From Corbicula japonica (lineage: Eukaryota > Mollusca > Bivalvia > Venerida > Cyrenidae): a stretch of DNA of 64,000 bases. Every line of letters begins with the position of its first letter. Position 1 is the stretch's first letter. The notes under the pieces were generated by a model that searched no databases, was not told where the DNA came from, and worked only from the letters and a program-made list of their open reading frames with translations. Shown here in pieces: positions 48,509 to 61,500 of the stretch. The stretch spans positions 186,001 to 250,000 of the forward strand of contig JAZAYU010000223.1 of assembly GCA_038501625.1 (NCBI GenBank), given 5' to 3'. A program made the position numbers and the translations under genes.

Positions 48509-48772
48509 GAACCTGTAACTTTTAGTTATATATAAGATCAGAACCTGAATCTTTTAGTTATAAGTTCAGAACCTGTAACTTTTAGATATATATAAGATCA
48601 GAACCTGAATCTTTTAGTTATAAGTTCAGAACCTGTAACTTTTAGTTATATATAAGATCAGAACCTGAATCTTTTAGTTATAAGTTCAGAACCTGTATCT
48701 TTTAGTTATATATAAGTTCAGAACCTGTACTTTTTAGTTATATATAAGACCAGAACCTGAGTTATATACAAG
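48509..48772. repeat. Minisatellite, 60-bp period made of two related sub-units
   Basis: Sub-unit one is gaacctgtaacttttagtta plus tatataagatca; sub-unit two is gaacctgaatcttttagtta plus taagttca. They alternate for about four 60-bp periods, then decay. Confidence 0.85.
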
Positions 48773-49800
48773 GATAAAGCAATAAATATACAGTTGTAAT
48801 AATAAATCACTTTGTTAATATGTGCCTCAGGCTAACTTTGAGGTGTTTGGTTCTAAAATCTCAATCAATTCACAGTTACAACAGTCTCCAGACTGTCAAA
48901 AATTAATTTCTATAAACTGTTGCAACAAAATTCTTTTGTTAAATGTATCTTATAATTATTATGAAAGCTACAATATAGTTGACACATTCAACATCGCTGT
49001 CACTCAAAAAGCTGACAGTTTGTAAAGACCTGTCCGAACGTTTCAACGTATCTTTTGATGCTGTCGTTAAATTCGGGAATGGATTGAAAATGGCCTATTA
49101 ACGCCAAAAATGATAGCATAGCGAAACAACCAGCGTATAAAACGTATTACTGGTCTAATGTGTCTCTGTTGGCTAGCCCTGCTAAGAGCATTAGGCTACA
49201 GAGCAGTGGGGCTTGTGCACGATATATGATTGCCATATTTTAAGTTGCAGAAACTAGGCCAACTTGTTACGGGACGTTTAATCTTATCTTTTACCTTTTG
49301 AATTTACATGGAAATTGTATAATGGTTACCACTGCATTAAAACTTTAAAATAGATTAAATAATCAGAAAGGTAACTAAAACCAAGAGATCTGTCTCGGCG
49401 AGAAAATGCCTTGAATCACAGAAACAGAGAAAGAAAGGTCGAAAAACAAAACAAAATTTTTTCTGATAATTATGATGATTTCAGTTAAAATCAAGTTTTC
49501 AAACCTAGATGTTGGTGAATCATCGATGGGGATGGTTGGAGAGAACAGTTTTAATTTTTAGTTTGGTATACAAGCCAAGAAGGAAAATACTGCGATATAC
49601 TGGAGTGAACAGATCTTACATCATAGGAGAAAGTAAATTGAAAGAAATTGATTGTTATTAATAATGAATGGTTGTAGATTTGTTTCACACGATTATCCAC
49701 TGGCTAAAAATGGAAGGTTTAGTTAGTGACTCCGTTTTGTTGTTGTTGTTTTTCTTGGGTGTAATGGAGCATGAACAATTAATCCCATTTAACCATTGAG
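48773..49800. other. AT-rich stretch before the first coding exon
   Basis: No clear coding. A non-coding 5' exon of the Pif-like gene is expected somewhere here because exon 1 seems to start at an acceptor, but I could not place it. The short frame at 48822-49025 is not supported. Confidence 0.4.
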
Positions 49801-49924
49801 ATGGCATGGACAAAAATTACAATTATACAAGAAAATTCAAAACAATTATTTTCATAATTTTAAAATCGAAGCACGTGGAACAGCCTTCATATATTGACGA
49901 GATGGACTCATTGTTTTATTTCAG

Positions 49925-49992
49925 ACTGACAATGTTACGGCTGCTGTCATTTCTTACATGTGTGACCTACTTAACTGCTCAACAAGGAAATC
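49925..49992 (+). CDS. Pif-like gene exon 1 (signal peptide)
   Basis: ATG at 49932 starts the signal peptide; the donor GTAAGT follows at 49993, and the exon ends in phase 1. A good acceptor (ttttatttcag) ends at 49924, seven bases before the ATG, which implies a non-coding upstream exon. The frame is also open upstream to 49806 (ATGs at 49806 and 49902), which would add up to 42 residues before the hydrophobic core. The short start gives a normal signal peptide and is preferred. Confidence 0.75.
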
Positions 49993-52900
49993 GTAAGTAA
50001 AGTTCAGTGGGTCTAGATCAAATAATTTATTTTACATTTTTAATTATATCATGCACTGAAATTGTGTAACATACTTAATTCACGGCAGTAATGTTAAATT
50101 TATGGCGACCTCAACTGCTTATTTCGATCATCTGTCTCGAGAAATGCGACACTGTACTGTTACGGACCACTGAATTGCCACAATGTACTTTTACTGACCG
50201 CCTACCTTTGTCTACAAGCATGTCCTCAAAGAAGAATCAAACATAATTTCGAAATAGGCCATACTAGTCTATTGACGAATTGATGTCGAAGTTGACAAGT
50301 TTTCAGTCGCGGATTCCGCCATTTTATTTGGTTTTTTAACTTTAACCATACTCAGTTTAGTCGAAAGTTTAAAGAGTCTCTGTGTACCTAGTTTAACCAT
50401 TACATTATAGTCAAAGGTTCATAGAAGTACCTGTGTCTTGCTGTCCATCTAAAATACACTGAGTGTGACTGACGGTTTTGTTAAGTTGTCAAGAACATTA
50501 GCCTGTCTTAATCAGACCCATCATATCGTCAACTGAGACTCATTTATTTCTCCATTTACTGCTTAACCTAAAGTCCTACCGTATACCTACTAAACGATCA
50601 TAACAGTTCTTTGTTATTGTCTAAATGATATGAAACTATTTAACTCTTCACACATTGGTAAAAAGTGTTTTTTGTGTGAAATTTATAAAAATATCAACAA
50701 ATGATAAAATATTTACATTGTGATGTTGGTTGTTCTTATAATAGAACCCGCTACTAAAAATCTTAATGAAAAGACTATTGCTATGCCAGCAAGGAAAATT
50801 TCAGTCTTATTAAAATCATCTTCTGAAAACCGCTACGCGTACATTTTGTTAGATATGAATTTAGTAAGATTGAGAAATTTAAAAGGAACAGTTTTTACAT
50901 AGGATGTTGATAACATGGCCAAAATAGGATGTTGAAAACATGGCCAAAATAGGATGTTGATAACATGGCCAATAGGATGTTGATAACATGGCCAAAATAG
51001 GATGTTGATAACATGGCCAATAGGATGTTGATAACATGGCCAATAGGATGTTGATAACATGGCCAATAGGATGTTGATAACATGGCCAATAGGATGTTGA
51101 AAACATGGCCAAAATAGGATGTTGATAACATGGCCAAAATAGGATGTTGAAAACATGGCCAAAATAGGATGTTGATAACATGGCCAATAGGATGTTGATA
51201 ACATGGCCAAAATAGGATGTTGATAACATGGCCAAAATAGGATGTTGATAACATGGCCAATAGGATGTTGATAACATGGCCAATAGGATGTTGATAACAT
51301 GGCCAATAGGATGTTGATAACATGGCCAATAGGATGTTGAAAACATGGCCAAAATAGGATGTTGATAACATGGCCAAAATAGGATGTTGATAACATGGCC
51401 AAAATAGGATGTTGATAACATGGCCAATAGGATGTTGATAACATGGCCAAAATAGGATGTTGATAACATGGCCAAAATAGGATGTTGATAACATGGCCAA
51501 TAGGATGTTGATAACATGGCCAAAATAGGATGTTGATAACATGGCCAATAGGATGTTGATAACATGGCCAATAGGATGTTGATAACATGGCCAATAGGAT
51601 GTTGATAACATGGCCAATAGGATGTTGATAACATGGCCAATAGGATGTTGATAACATGGCCAAAATAGGATGTTGATAACATGGCCAATAGGATGTTGAT
51701 AACATGGCCAATAGGATGTTGATAACATGGCCAAAATAGGATGTTGATAACATGGCCAATAGGATGTTGATAACATGGCCAATAGGATGTTGATAACATG
51801 GCCAATAGGATGTTGATAACATGGCCAATAGGATGTTGATAGCATGGCCAATAGGATGTTGATAACATGGCTAAAATAGGATGTGATAACATGGCCAATA
51901 GGATGTTGATAACATGGCCTTATAGGATGTTGATAACATGGTCAAAAATTATTAAAAGTAATAAATGAAAAAAGTTTGGTCAGTTCAGGGACTTTACTCA
52001 ATTTCAAACATATGCTAGCTTTCTTATTTATCTTTAATAGGAATACCTCTTTCTCAATCTTTGAAATTATTCAATAGCCGACTATGAGTTTATGAAGCTA
52101 GAGCCTAGAAAATAGCTCTTAACAAGAAAAGTATAACACAGATGTGTTATATGTGGACGACATTTAAAAGAAGTTAGATGTTGGGTGTAAGAGTTCATGC
52201 AGGTGATGGATTGTTTTTAAACAAAGAAAGAATTAAGTGCTAATATATTGTTGTCTTTTATTGGCAAAGGGTGTTGAAATTTGAAGGATGTGCTTGTGTA
52301 TTACATGTAGTTGTGGAACGCGTTGTATACAAGGAGTGCGGTTTGAAATGAAATATACCGGAAATGGTATGGAATGAGGTTTATGATGAAATTTGTTTGC
52401 TGAACATTTACAAGTTTGAGGTAAATGTAGTGAATGATTTGAAAACAGACGAATTGAACAGTTTTCCTTTTAAATATAAGGAAAACTAGCTAGAAAATAG
52501 TGGAAGAGATGGTTGCTATAGTAACATGAATTATGATGAAGAATTGCCATAACTATATGTGTTGATATGTATTCATTTTAGGATACAAAATAATTTCTCA
52601 CATTTTAAGGATTTACTACACTCCTCCTTGTATCAACATTTCAAAAACGGTAAAATGCCTTTCAATGAAATTTTGCACAAATGAATGTTAATTTTGATTA
52701 GTTTGATTATTTTCTTTTTAATCGATGGTCGAACAAGGAGGAGTGTAGTGGATCGTTAAGAGCACTCAAAATTTCATAAATGTAACTGATTTTTCATTAT
52801 TGTTATTGTAGATTTTCATAAGTAGATACTCTACTGAGAGCTTTGTAAGCCATTCCTCCTTGTAATATCGTTTTCCCGATATCAACAGCAGCTGAAGATA

Positions 52901-53558
52901 TTGTTAGACCTTGCACTTTGTGGACAGTTACACCAACATTTTATTTTCATGAAGGAGTTACCTGGAAGTTAAACATCATAGCACTAACCACAGTATAATG
53001 AATTTGCTCTATATAAACTCAACAGTACCTTTCAAAATTGTCCTACCACGTACATGGCAATTTCTTTGGTGCTTTCAGGATGAAACTCTATACTAACTTT
53101 CTATATTCAGACACAGCATCTTGATCCCGTAAACCAAGGGGCTGGGGGATGGGAGGGGATGGGGGTGAGTCACACTGCAATACCACCTCAAACCAAATAA
53201 TTCTGAACAACAGAAAAAAGACCTACAAAAATGGTTACACAATCATTATTTACTTTTATAGACACGAAATCACCTTCTTCTTGTAAAACAGAAACCCACT
53301 AGAACCGTCAATTTCAACATCAGAAACATTTGTAAACAAAGAACCATCATATATAGGTCTCATTCACGAGCCAAAAATCAAGTCACAGGATCGCCAATAT
53401 TCGTAAACAGAACACAAACTTCAATATCTGCCAAGAATAATTATCTGAACAATGTCTCTTACTACATGTACACTCTTTCTATAACTGCTTACAACAATAA
53501 ACTTTCAATTCGCATATATTTTAATTAAAGAAGAAAAAAACAACTCATCGATCTATTT

Positions 53559-53640
<82 letters not shown>

Positions 53641-56600
53641 ATACTCTATATATAGATCTATTTATATACTCAATTATAAATAGCTTGAGCTGGAACTTAA
53701 CGTTCGCTAACGCTTAAAAGGAAACACAAAACTCGTCGATCTCTTTTATAACCTGGTGCACATTCCCGATCAACAGTGATCTAGAAAACGAAACTGTCTA
53801 GTAGATGTAGATAACAAAAACTTATCGCAAACAATCCTATATGACTATATCGCCTCGCACTACCTAATCATGTATACATGCTTTGCGTGCTGAAGGCTAT
53901 CTTGAAAAAAAAAACAGAGGGGTCAGTTCAAAGGTATCACGAGAAATCACAACAATCAATTATCTGACTAAACCTACATGGAATTGCATCTTGGTCATGT
54001 AAATATTTTGTTTATATATAAACATAAAACTTTTGCATACATAACCTACGACATAATTTAACAAATCAAGCAACACAAAAATACGTTGACATCTTCCCTC
54101 TTACTAATCGGATATCCTTGGGTAATACCGTACCGATGTTCCCATTCAGTACTCAACGATCTATATATAAAGCCGGGCCACATGGTACTCAACATTCGCT
54201 AAAAACCTGTATTTAAAGCCGGGCCATTATCCCTTTGGGCCGGACTAGATGTACTATAGTAAAGATCATCAAGTAATAGTTACATAGTAATAATATTATT
54301 ATGACCCATAATTCGTCCAGAAAATGAGCAAGTTGATTGCGATGTTCGGCTTGCTATAGGTTTATTCATCGGTCATATAATATGCACAAAGTTTCAATTA
54401 CTCTCTGAGCGTAAAGTGCTACCCTTTAAAGCGTAGGTCTACAGAACCAACAAAGCTTTATACATGTGAACATAATTGAAAAAGAAACAACAGTTTATGT
54501 TCAGTGGCTGATAACTGTCACATCATCGTCAGGTTTGTGAACTTTTGACATTTCATATTATAAATAGAACATTAATAACAACTTTTTGGTCTGGTCATTC
54601 AGTCCAATATTTTCATAAAAAACATAACACAACTCTTATTTTAGCCATCATTCTCTACCAAAACGAAACTTTTATCTTAATGAGGATAAACGATTGTTTG
54701 ATATGGATGTTTTGATATGGTTAACCCTGTGCCCAGGAGTAGATGATCGTACAGTAAAGACGATCCTTTACTCCATATATAAGGATTCAGATTAACTGGC
54801 ACATTTGTGCCATCTGATCAGGACATAAACTGTTCGCTTCTTGGTCAGATATAACCTTATGAATATAAAAAAAGTTAACAGTGTAGATTTTGATCAGACG
54901 GCGCATATATGCCTGCTGATCTGAATATAAACTTGTGTTTATCTGAATCTACACTTATGTAGGTCGCCCGTGGAAAAAAGCCATATCATAATGATCGAGA
55001 GTTAAGGAAAAATATATATTGAAGTACTGTCCTTATTTGTCAGTATATGATTGAATAGTCATCAAGCTACCCTTTGCCAAGAAAACGTTATAAAAACTTT
55101 CTTAGTTTAAAATCAATATTTCCAAATATGTTGTTTGTAATTTAAGGTTGTTGTCTTGTGTGCGTTTCTTACTGATAACAACGAATATTTCATTTACTGA
55201 TAACTGACTTAATGACTTAAAATGGAACAATGCGTAATTACTTGAAGATCTCTTACATTCTTAAATTGATTTTCTTTTCAAATATGCGACATTATGAAAT
55301 ATGATTGATTTATTTCTTATGGATCTTCTTAAACAAATATTGTAGATGCATGTCCGCTGACCTTTTAAATGCATTAATTGACAAAATGTACGACAAACTG
55401 AGTCCAAAATAAACTTTAAAAAGGTCACAGTTACAAATCCAAGCATGTCATCGATAATTGATCAAAGACAATCTAATAAGTTATGTTTTGTCAAAGAATA
55501 ATTCAGAAAAAACGTGACCAATTAGATCACTGTGCTTGTGTATGTTTTAAATTTAGATGCCCAGCTGAACGGAAAGATTTTAACGCTATTATAATATACG
55601 AGAGAGTTTTGTGTTATTTTTATTACATACTGTTTTTATGATTGTCATTCGGTGTAATTCTTTACCTAGGACGCACTTAACTTTCTTTGTACCTAATGCA
55701 ATAATATTGTCCAATAAATATTGAGAAAAAATAAGTGCCTAAACTTAACATTTTGTCTTTGTTTAAATGTAAATCTTTTTTGTTGAAGATACAATGACAT
55801 CTTTATTACAAATACCTCCGTTCCACGCGGTAATTTGAGGTTTCAGTTAACGCGCGCGTTTGACAAGAGTGCTGTAACACACCCATGCTTACCATTAGCA
55901 TTTTTAAACAAATTATGAGACATTTATGAATATTTACAAATCACAACAATTTGATGAAAAATGGTTAAAATGTTTTGTTTTGCCCACACCATTTGGTGAC
56001 GTGAGCAGAATATATGCGCATTTACGATGATTGTTAAATTAGCAAAAATGAAGGTTTTGTCATAAAATGTCAGTTTTCGTCACGAACTAAACTTCATTTT
56101 TGGGAAACGTTTATTTTTGACCTTTTTTTCTGATGAACTCTTAATAAAGGAGCCTTTTAAATTTACTTGAAACATGTGGTTTGCTGAAACATTACTACGG
56201 TCAACGAAACGTCTTAAAATGAAGTTTCCACAAAAACAAGAGATATAAAATACTAAAATCACAGCAATAAGCAATCCCTAAATACAACAAACTCACAAAA
56301 ATATTTATATATTCTAATAAATGTATGACAGAGATAATATTGTTAAATCTAATACTGTAACATTCTATGATAGCACCAAAAAAACGTTATAATAATGAGT
56401 GAAATATCAATTTTTTTTTTATAAAATTGATTTTAAGTCAATGATTTGCGATTTTCATCGGTCTATCTAAGGCTGGGAGTCTAGCCAGAAAAAAGTATTT
56501 ATTCAGTTACATCTGCCGTCTGCAGTCGAGTACTAATGACAACAAAAAAGAAACTTCCGCAAAAAAAACATGGGAAACTCATTTTACGATATTCGTCCCT

Positions 56601-58483
56601 CTAGATGCAAAGATTAAAGGACATGTTGAATACCAAAAAGATCATTTTGGAAGGTGTCGGTTCAGTTTCTATGGTTCCTAAAACAAAATTGTCAAACATG
56701 TAACTGGTTGCCGCAAAATGAAATGATAGAAGGTGTTGTTGTATTGTTATGTAGTTGTTGTTTGATATTCTTTCGTAATTAAAACTAGAATGTGTCCTCG
56801 GACACTGATGCCCCACTGCAGCAACATCATTTTTAATAACAAAGGGCCATAACTCTGGTAAAAATGGTCGCAGGAAAAATCCTTTCTTTACGATCATCTA
56901 CACATCCTGCTTGATCATCTGTGCAAGAAATCCGCCTTATAGTTTAGGAGGAGTTGATGCCACAAGATTTGGGAACGTACGTACGTACGCAACTCTATAT
57001 GCCTCCCACTTTTTGGGGGCATAAAAACGGATATATCAATAACTCTACCTATTTCTTTTTTATCAATTGACTACAGTCGTTGTGTTTTCCTATTTTGCAT
57101 GCCATGTAAGTAAATCTGCTTCAAAATATTCTCTATCCCATCATCATTTTAGGAATGTGTTGATTGCCTTGACCTAGTTGAAAAAACTACAACAACATAT
57201 TTTCGCTTTATCAAACGCTCAGATATTTCAGATACCATTACTTTTATTAAAAATTAAAAAACAGCATCTGGGAAATTTTTGTGTAGCTAATTTGCATTCG
57301 TAAAATAAATGTCAGTATCACGTAAACATACTGTTTTTATAAGGTTTGTATAATTTACGACTCCGTTTACATTTTTTACAAAATTATAGGCCGGATCAAG
57401 ACTTTCTGCTGGTAAAATTAAATATTTACGATTTATGAACACAGTTTTCAAGACAAATTCTTTTCTGAGGTTTAATTTGAAACTGTAGCAGCTAGAAGAT
57501 TGAAAATGTCGAAATTCGTAAAATGTTTCAAGTGGAAGGACGATAAATGGAAGTAAGGGCGGGTCGGCATGTGGACAGATTATCTGTGGTTGCTTGCCGG
57601 AGGCGGTAGAATTTAATTTTTAAAATATTCAAGGCTATTTATTAAACAAATTATTAAATGATTAATAGAGCAGTCATGTCTGTTTCCTTTTTGCAGCTGG
57701 GTGCTTGCTGAAGGCGGTAGATGGAAACCCTCGCATGTTTCAAGTCAACGCCCCATTCCATGGAAACAGACAATTTCCTTGTCCAGAAAATACATTATTT
57801 GACTCCAACCAGTGTGGATGTGGCTGGGTGGATAACCCCATCAATAGATGTAAGTCAGTATTACGCGTTGTGCAAGTGACATGGTCGCCATTTCAGCCAA
57901 TCATATGCTTGAGATTTGAGACTGATCTCCAGATTTAGTTATATGATCTTGGGCACGGGTTCCGGATATGCACCCAGACTCAACACGCTCGTGGTTTTGC
58001 CTGCATATGATAAGACAAGATCAAACACTGTGTTTTCTAAATGTCTTTTTCCTAAACACAGAATTTATGAAAAAGACATTTAGTTACTCTTGTATGATTA
58101 TCTGGAATGAAATTCCTATTTCCATTAAAAATATACCCTGAATTTATTCAAAAAATCATACAAACAGCATTTATTGGCAATAAACTCTTAAATTGTATCT
58201 AGATATACACACAAACTGGTAACTGCTCAATGATTTGTCGTTGCTTTTTTTTCTCTACTTCATGAGTATGTGTATTATAATGTATAACATTATAATATTT
58301 TGCCCTTTCAAAATATTGCCCAGTTAACATATGTGATTTTATATTGTTCATTTTTTTATTTCATTTTATTTTAATTGTGTCTTGATATATTTTATAGTCT
58401 ATGATGGCCACTTGAAAATAAGATTTGTATAATTGTTGTTTTACTTTGTACATAACTTAAGAGTTACCATCTATAAATAAAGA

Positions 58484-58539
<56 letters not shown>

Positions 58540-61500
58540 TATAAACACAGTTATTTAATCTATCAAACATGTATCACCAGAAAATGCATCAAATGAATTA
58601 AAAGTAACAGGTGATGCTAAAGACATTCGCACTTGCAAGTTTTTATAATATTACTGGTTTAGCACAAACGGACCTAGACGGTATTGGTCAACAGAATGAG
58701 AGAAAAAAAAGTTGACGATCACGTACGTCATGATCGCATTAGCATCTATATTTTTAAGTAATAATGTTATATGCTTTACTCTAACTTTTTATTTAGCACC
58801 AGTAGAGCTAGCTGGTATGGGTACAATAGACGGTGGCAGATTCGGACCTGTAGATCCAGTTATGGTCACACAACCGATCTCTACAACAAGAGCACGTATG
58901 TACAACCGCTCCAATGGATTCACAACTGTTTGAGCTCTAGCCTCGTTACATAAAGTGTTCATAGAGGCTTTTTGCAAAAGGGCATAAGGAGTAAACGATT
59001 ATTGTAGACCGTGATCAGAATGCGTGGATATGCAGGCTGATCTTAGTCTTTACTGTGCCCAAGGTTATAAAACTGAGCATGGAAACCAGTCTCAAATCTC
59101 AAGCATCTGACTGGTCGCCATTTCAGCCAATCAGATGCTTGAGATTTGAGACTGGTTTCCAATCTCAGCTTTATAACCTTCAGCCCAGGTCGCATATGTG
59201 AAATAAGTCCCACTCAGCAAGCTGAAGGTTGATTTTGATTGTTTTATTGTTGAGGTTATTATAAACTATTTATGATATTCTATGAATTACATCTGAATTG
59301 CAAAATTTTCTCGAAGGCAATTAAAATATTAATAAAAATTAATATATGATAATTAGTTTATCAATGCACTGGTTTCACCTGCGCATTCGCCGTAAGAATA
59401 ACATGTCCAATTACTAAGAAAGTGCAATTTTTCATTTCCCTTATTATATTCTAAAATGTTACTTCAATGTATACAGTAGAGTAGCTATTATTATGTTATT
59501 TCTCATTCATTTTCTGAAATATGGCAATTTGATCTTATACTGAAGGTTTCAAACAGTTCCCTCATAACGTCAGTCATCATAAATCTTTCCTAATTTCTAC
59601 TTTTTTTGTAAATCATAACAAGAAATTTAACCATTAACAATATACTAGTATATATAATGCTGCTTTTCAATGTGATTTATTAACTTTTATCTTTGACTTG
59701 GAAATAATAATGTGTGAATTTTGAATAATACACAATTCCAATGTACTGAGTAACACGGCTGGACACATCAATGTTTGCAACTAACGTTTCAATAGTAGAC
59801 TAAGTATTTCTTACAATTGCTTCCTTTACAGCTTGTACTTTGCGACCACATCCAGACAAACATATGTATGAACAGTTTATCCTCGGCTTTGATTGGATGA
59901 TTCGAAGATGTCCCAAAGGAACCTTGTTTAATCAGGAGGCGTGTGCTTGTCACGACAGTGATCCATACCAAATGTTTGGTAGGTCAACCTTATCCTTGAC
60001 CAGTCTCAAATCTCAAGCATCTGATTGAAATGGCGACCAGTCGCCATTTCAGCCAATCAGATGCTTGGGATTTGAGACTGGTTTCCATGCTCAGTTTTAT
60101 AACCTTGGGCACGGGTCTTCAATACTTAAATTGAATAGAAAGTTTAGTGTAACCGATGGATAAAATTTAGAGTATTGGCAAAATGTATACAAGTTGAAAT
60201 TACCATGGGTATGATTTTCATTTAAACACCAATAGCCTCGTCCGCCAAATAATTTTTTATTTGTTCTTCAACACGTGGTATAATAAATGGTAACTTTGAA
60301 ATAACTGACATAACAAGTTGATCTCTCCCGATATCAGTAAAAGAACAATTAACCTTAATTTTCTTTAACTGACTTAAAGATAGGTGACTGTAGATATTGT
60401 AACGATTTGCACAGATCCTGGTCGAGCAGCAAGGTTGTTCGAAGAGTTTTATAAATTTCACGCTGGTCACAATATAGTTATTGAATTTTGTTGTAGTTGT
60501 GTTTTAGTTTTTGTATTTTTTAATTGAACAGCATGCGAGCCGGAGTTGTGGATTAACTTTAACGGACGGGAAATAGAGGATTCAGCAGGCTACCAGATAT
60601 CTATCGGCAACAACGGTAACGTTGTGAACGTCAGTAACGCTGGTCGTTTTGACGGAACGGGTACCTTGACAGTTTGGCAATATGCCAACCAGGACCTGAG
60701 CACTCAGCTTACAATAAACTTGAGATTTTACGAATTCCCAGGTGGAGCTTCAGACGAACAGGTTTGGATTGTATTGTTAATTCACAAAATATTTCACCGT
60801 TTGTTCCAAAAATGTGCTTTTGTCAGTGTAATATGATTTTTATCTCCTTAATCATCATTAATATTTCGTGTTTCTACAAAGCGTAATTTTCCTATATTAA
60901 GAGAAGTTTGGAATTGTTGTAATGACTTAGATAGATGTTGCGAGTGCATCTTGTTTACTTACTGAATTTTCTAGTCTCTCAGCTTTTGGTTACTTACTGA
61001 ATTTTCTAGTCTCTCAGCTTTTGGTTACTTTCTGAATATTCTAGTCTCTCAGCTTTTGGTTACTTACTGAATTTTCTAGTCTCTCAGCTTTTGGTTACTT
61101 ACTGAATTTTCTAGTCTCTCAGCTTTTGTTTACTTATTGAATTTTCTAGTCTCTCAGCTTTTGGTTACTTACTGAATTTTCTAGTCTCTCAGCTTTTGGT
61201 TACTTACTGAATTTTCTAGTCTCTCAGCTTTTGGTTACTTACTGATTTTTCTAGTCTCTCAGCTTTTGGTTACTTACTGAATTTTCTAGTCTCTCAGCTT
61301 TTGAACTTGGGTTTTTCTAGATCCATTTCAGTTGACAATATCAACGAAGGTCAAACATTTTAACTAACCTTACCGGAAACTTTTAGTAAAAGGAAGAAAA
61401 AAACATTAATTTAATGAAACTGAACGTTTTAAAATGAACAAGAGTGAAATAATACATGCAACCCAAAAAGGCGTATCCAAGTTACATGTAACGAAGTTGA

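Larger units (their letters stand above)
51946..53560. other. Intron 1 of the Pif-like gene, middle part
   Basis: Holds the second hairpin repeat (52121-52164), a small TIR MITE (52615-52749) and a G-rich tract (53138-53165), listed separately. Nothing else recognised. Confidence 0.5.

Noticed and set aside
50833..51898. Three overlapping minus-strand frames of 318-339 codons
   Set aside because: They are readings of the 23/25-bp minisatellite in three frames; the peptide merely repeats the unit.
9929..54325. 25-bp identical segment at 9929-9953 and 54301-54325 as a regulatory element
   Set aside because: No further similarity beyond the segment and no context; probably the end of a decayed repeat.
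60222..60470. 82-codon minus frame inside intron 4 of the Pif-like gene
   Set aside because: Its composition looks somewhat protein-like, but there is no start context, splice support or family; it could be a fragment of an unknown element, which is not enough to call.
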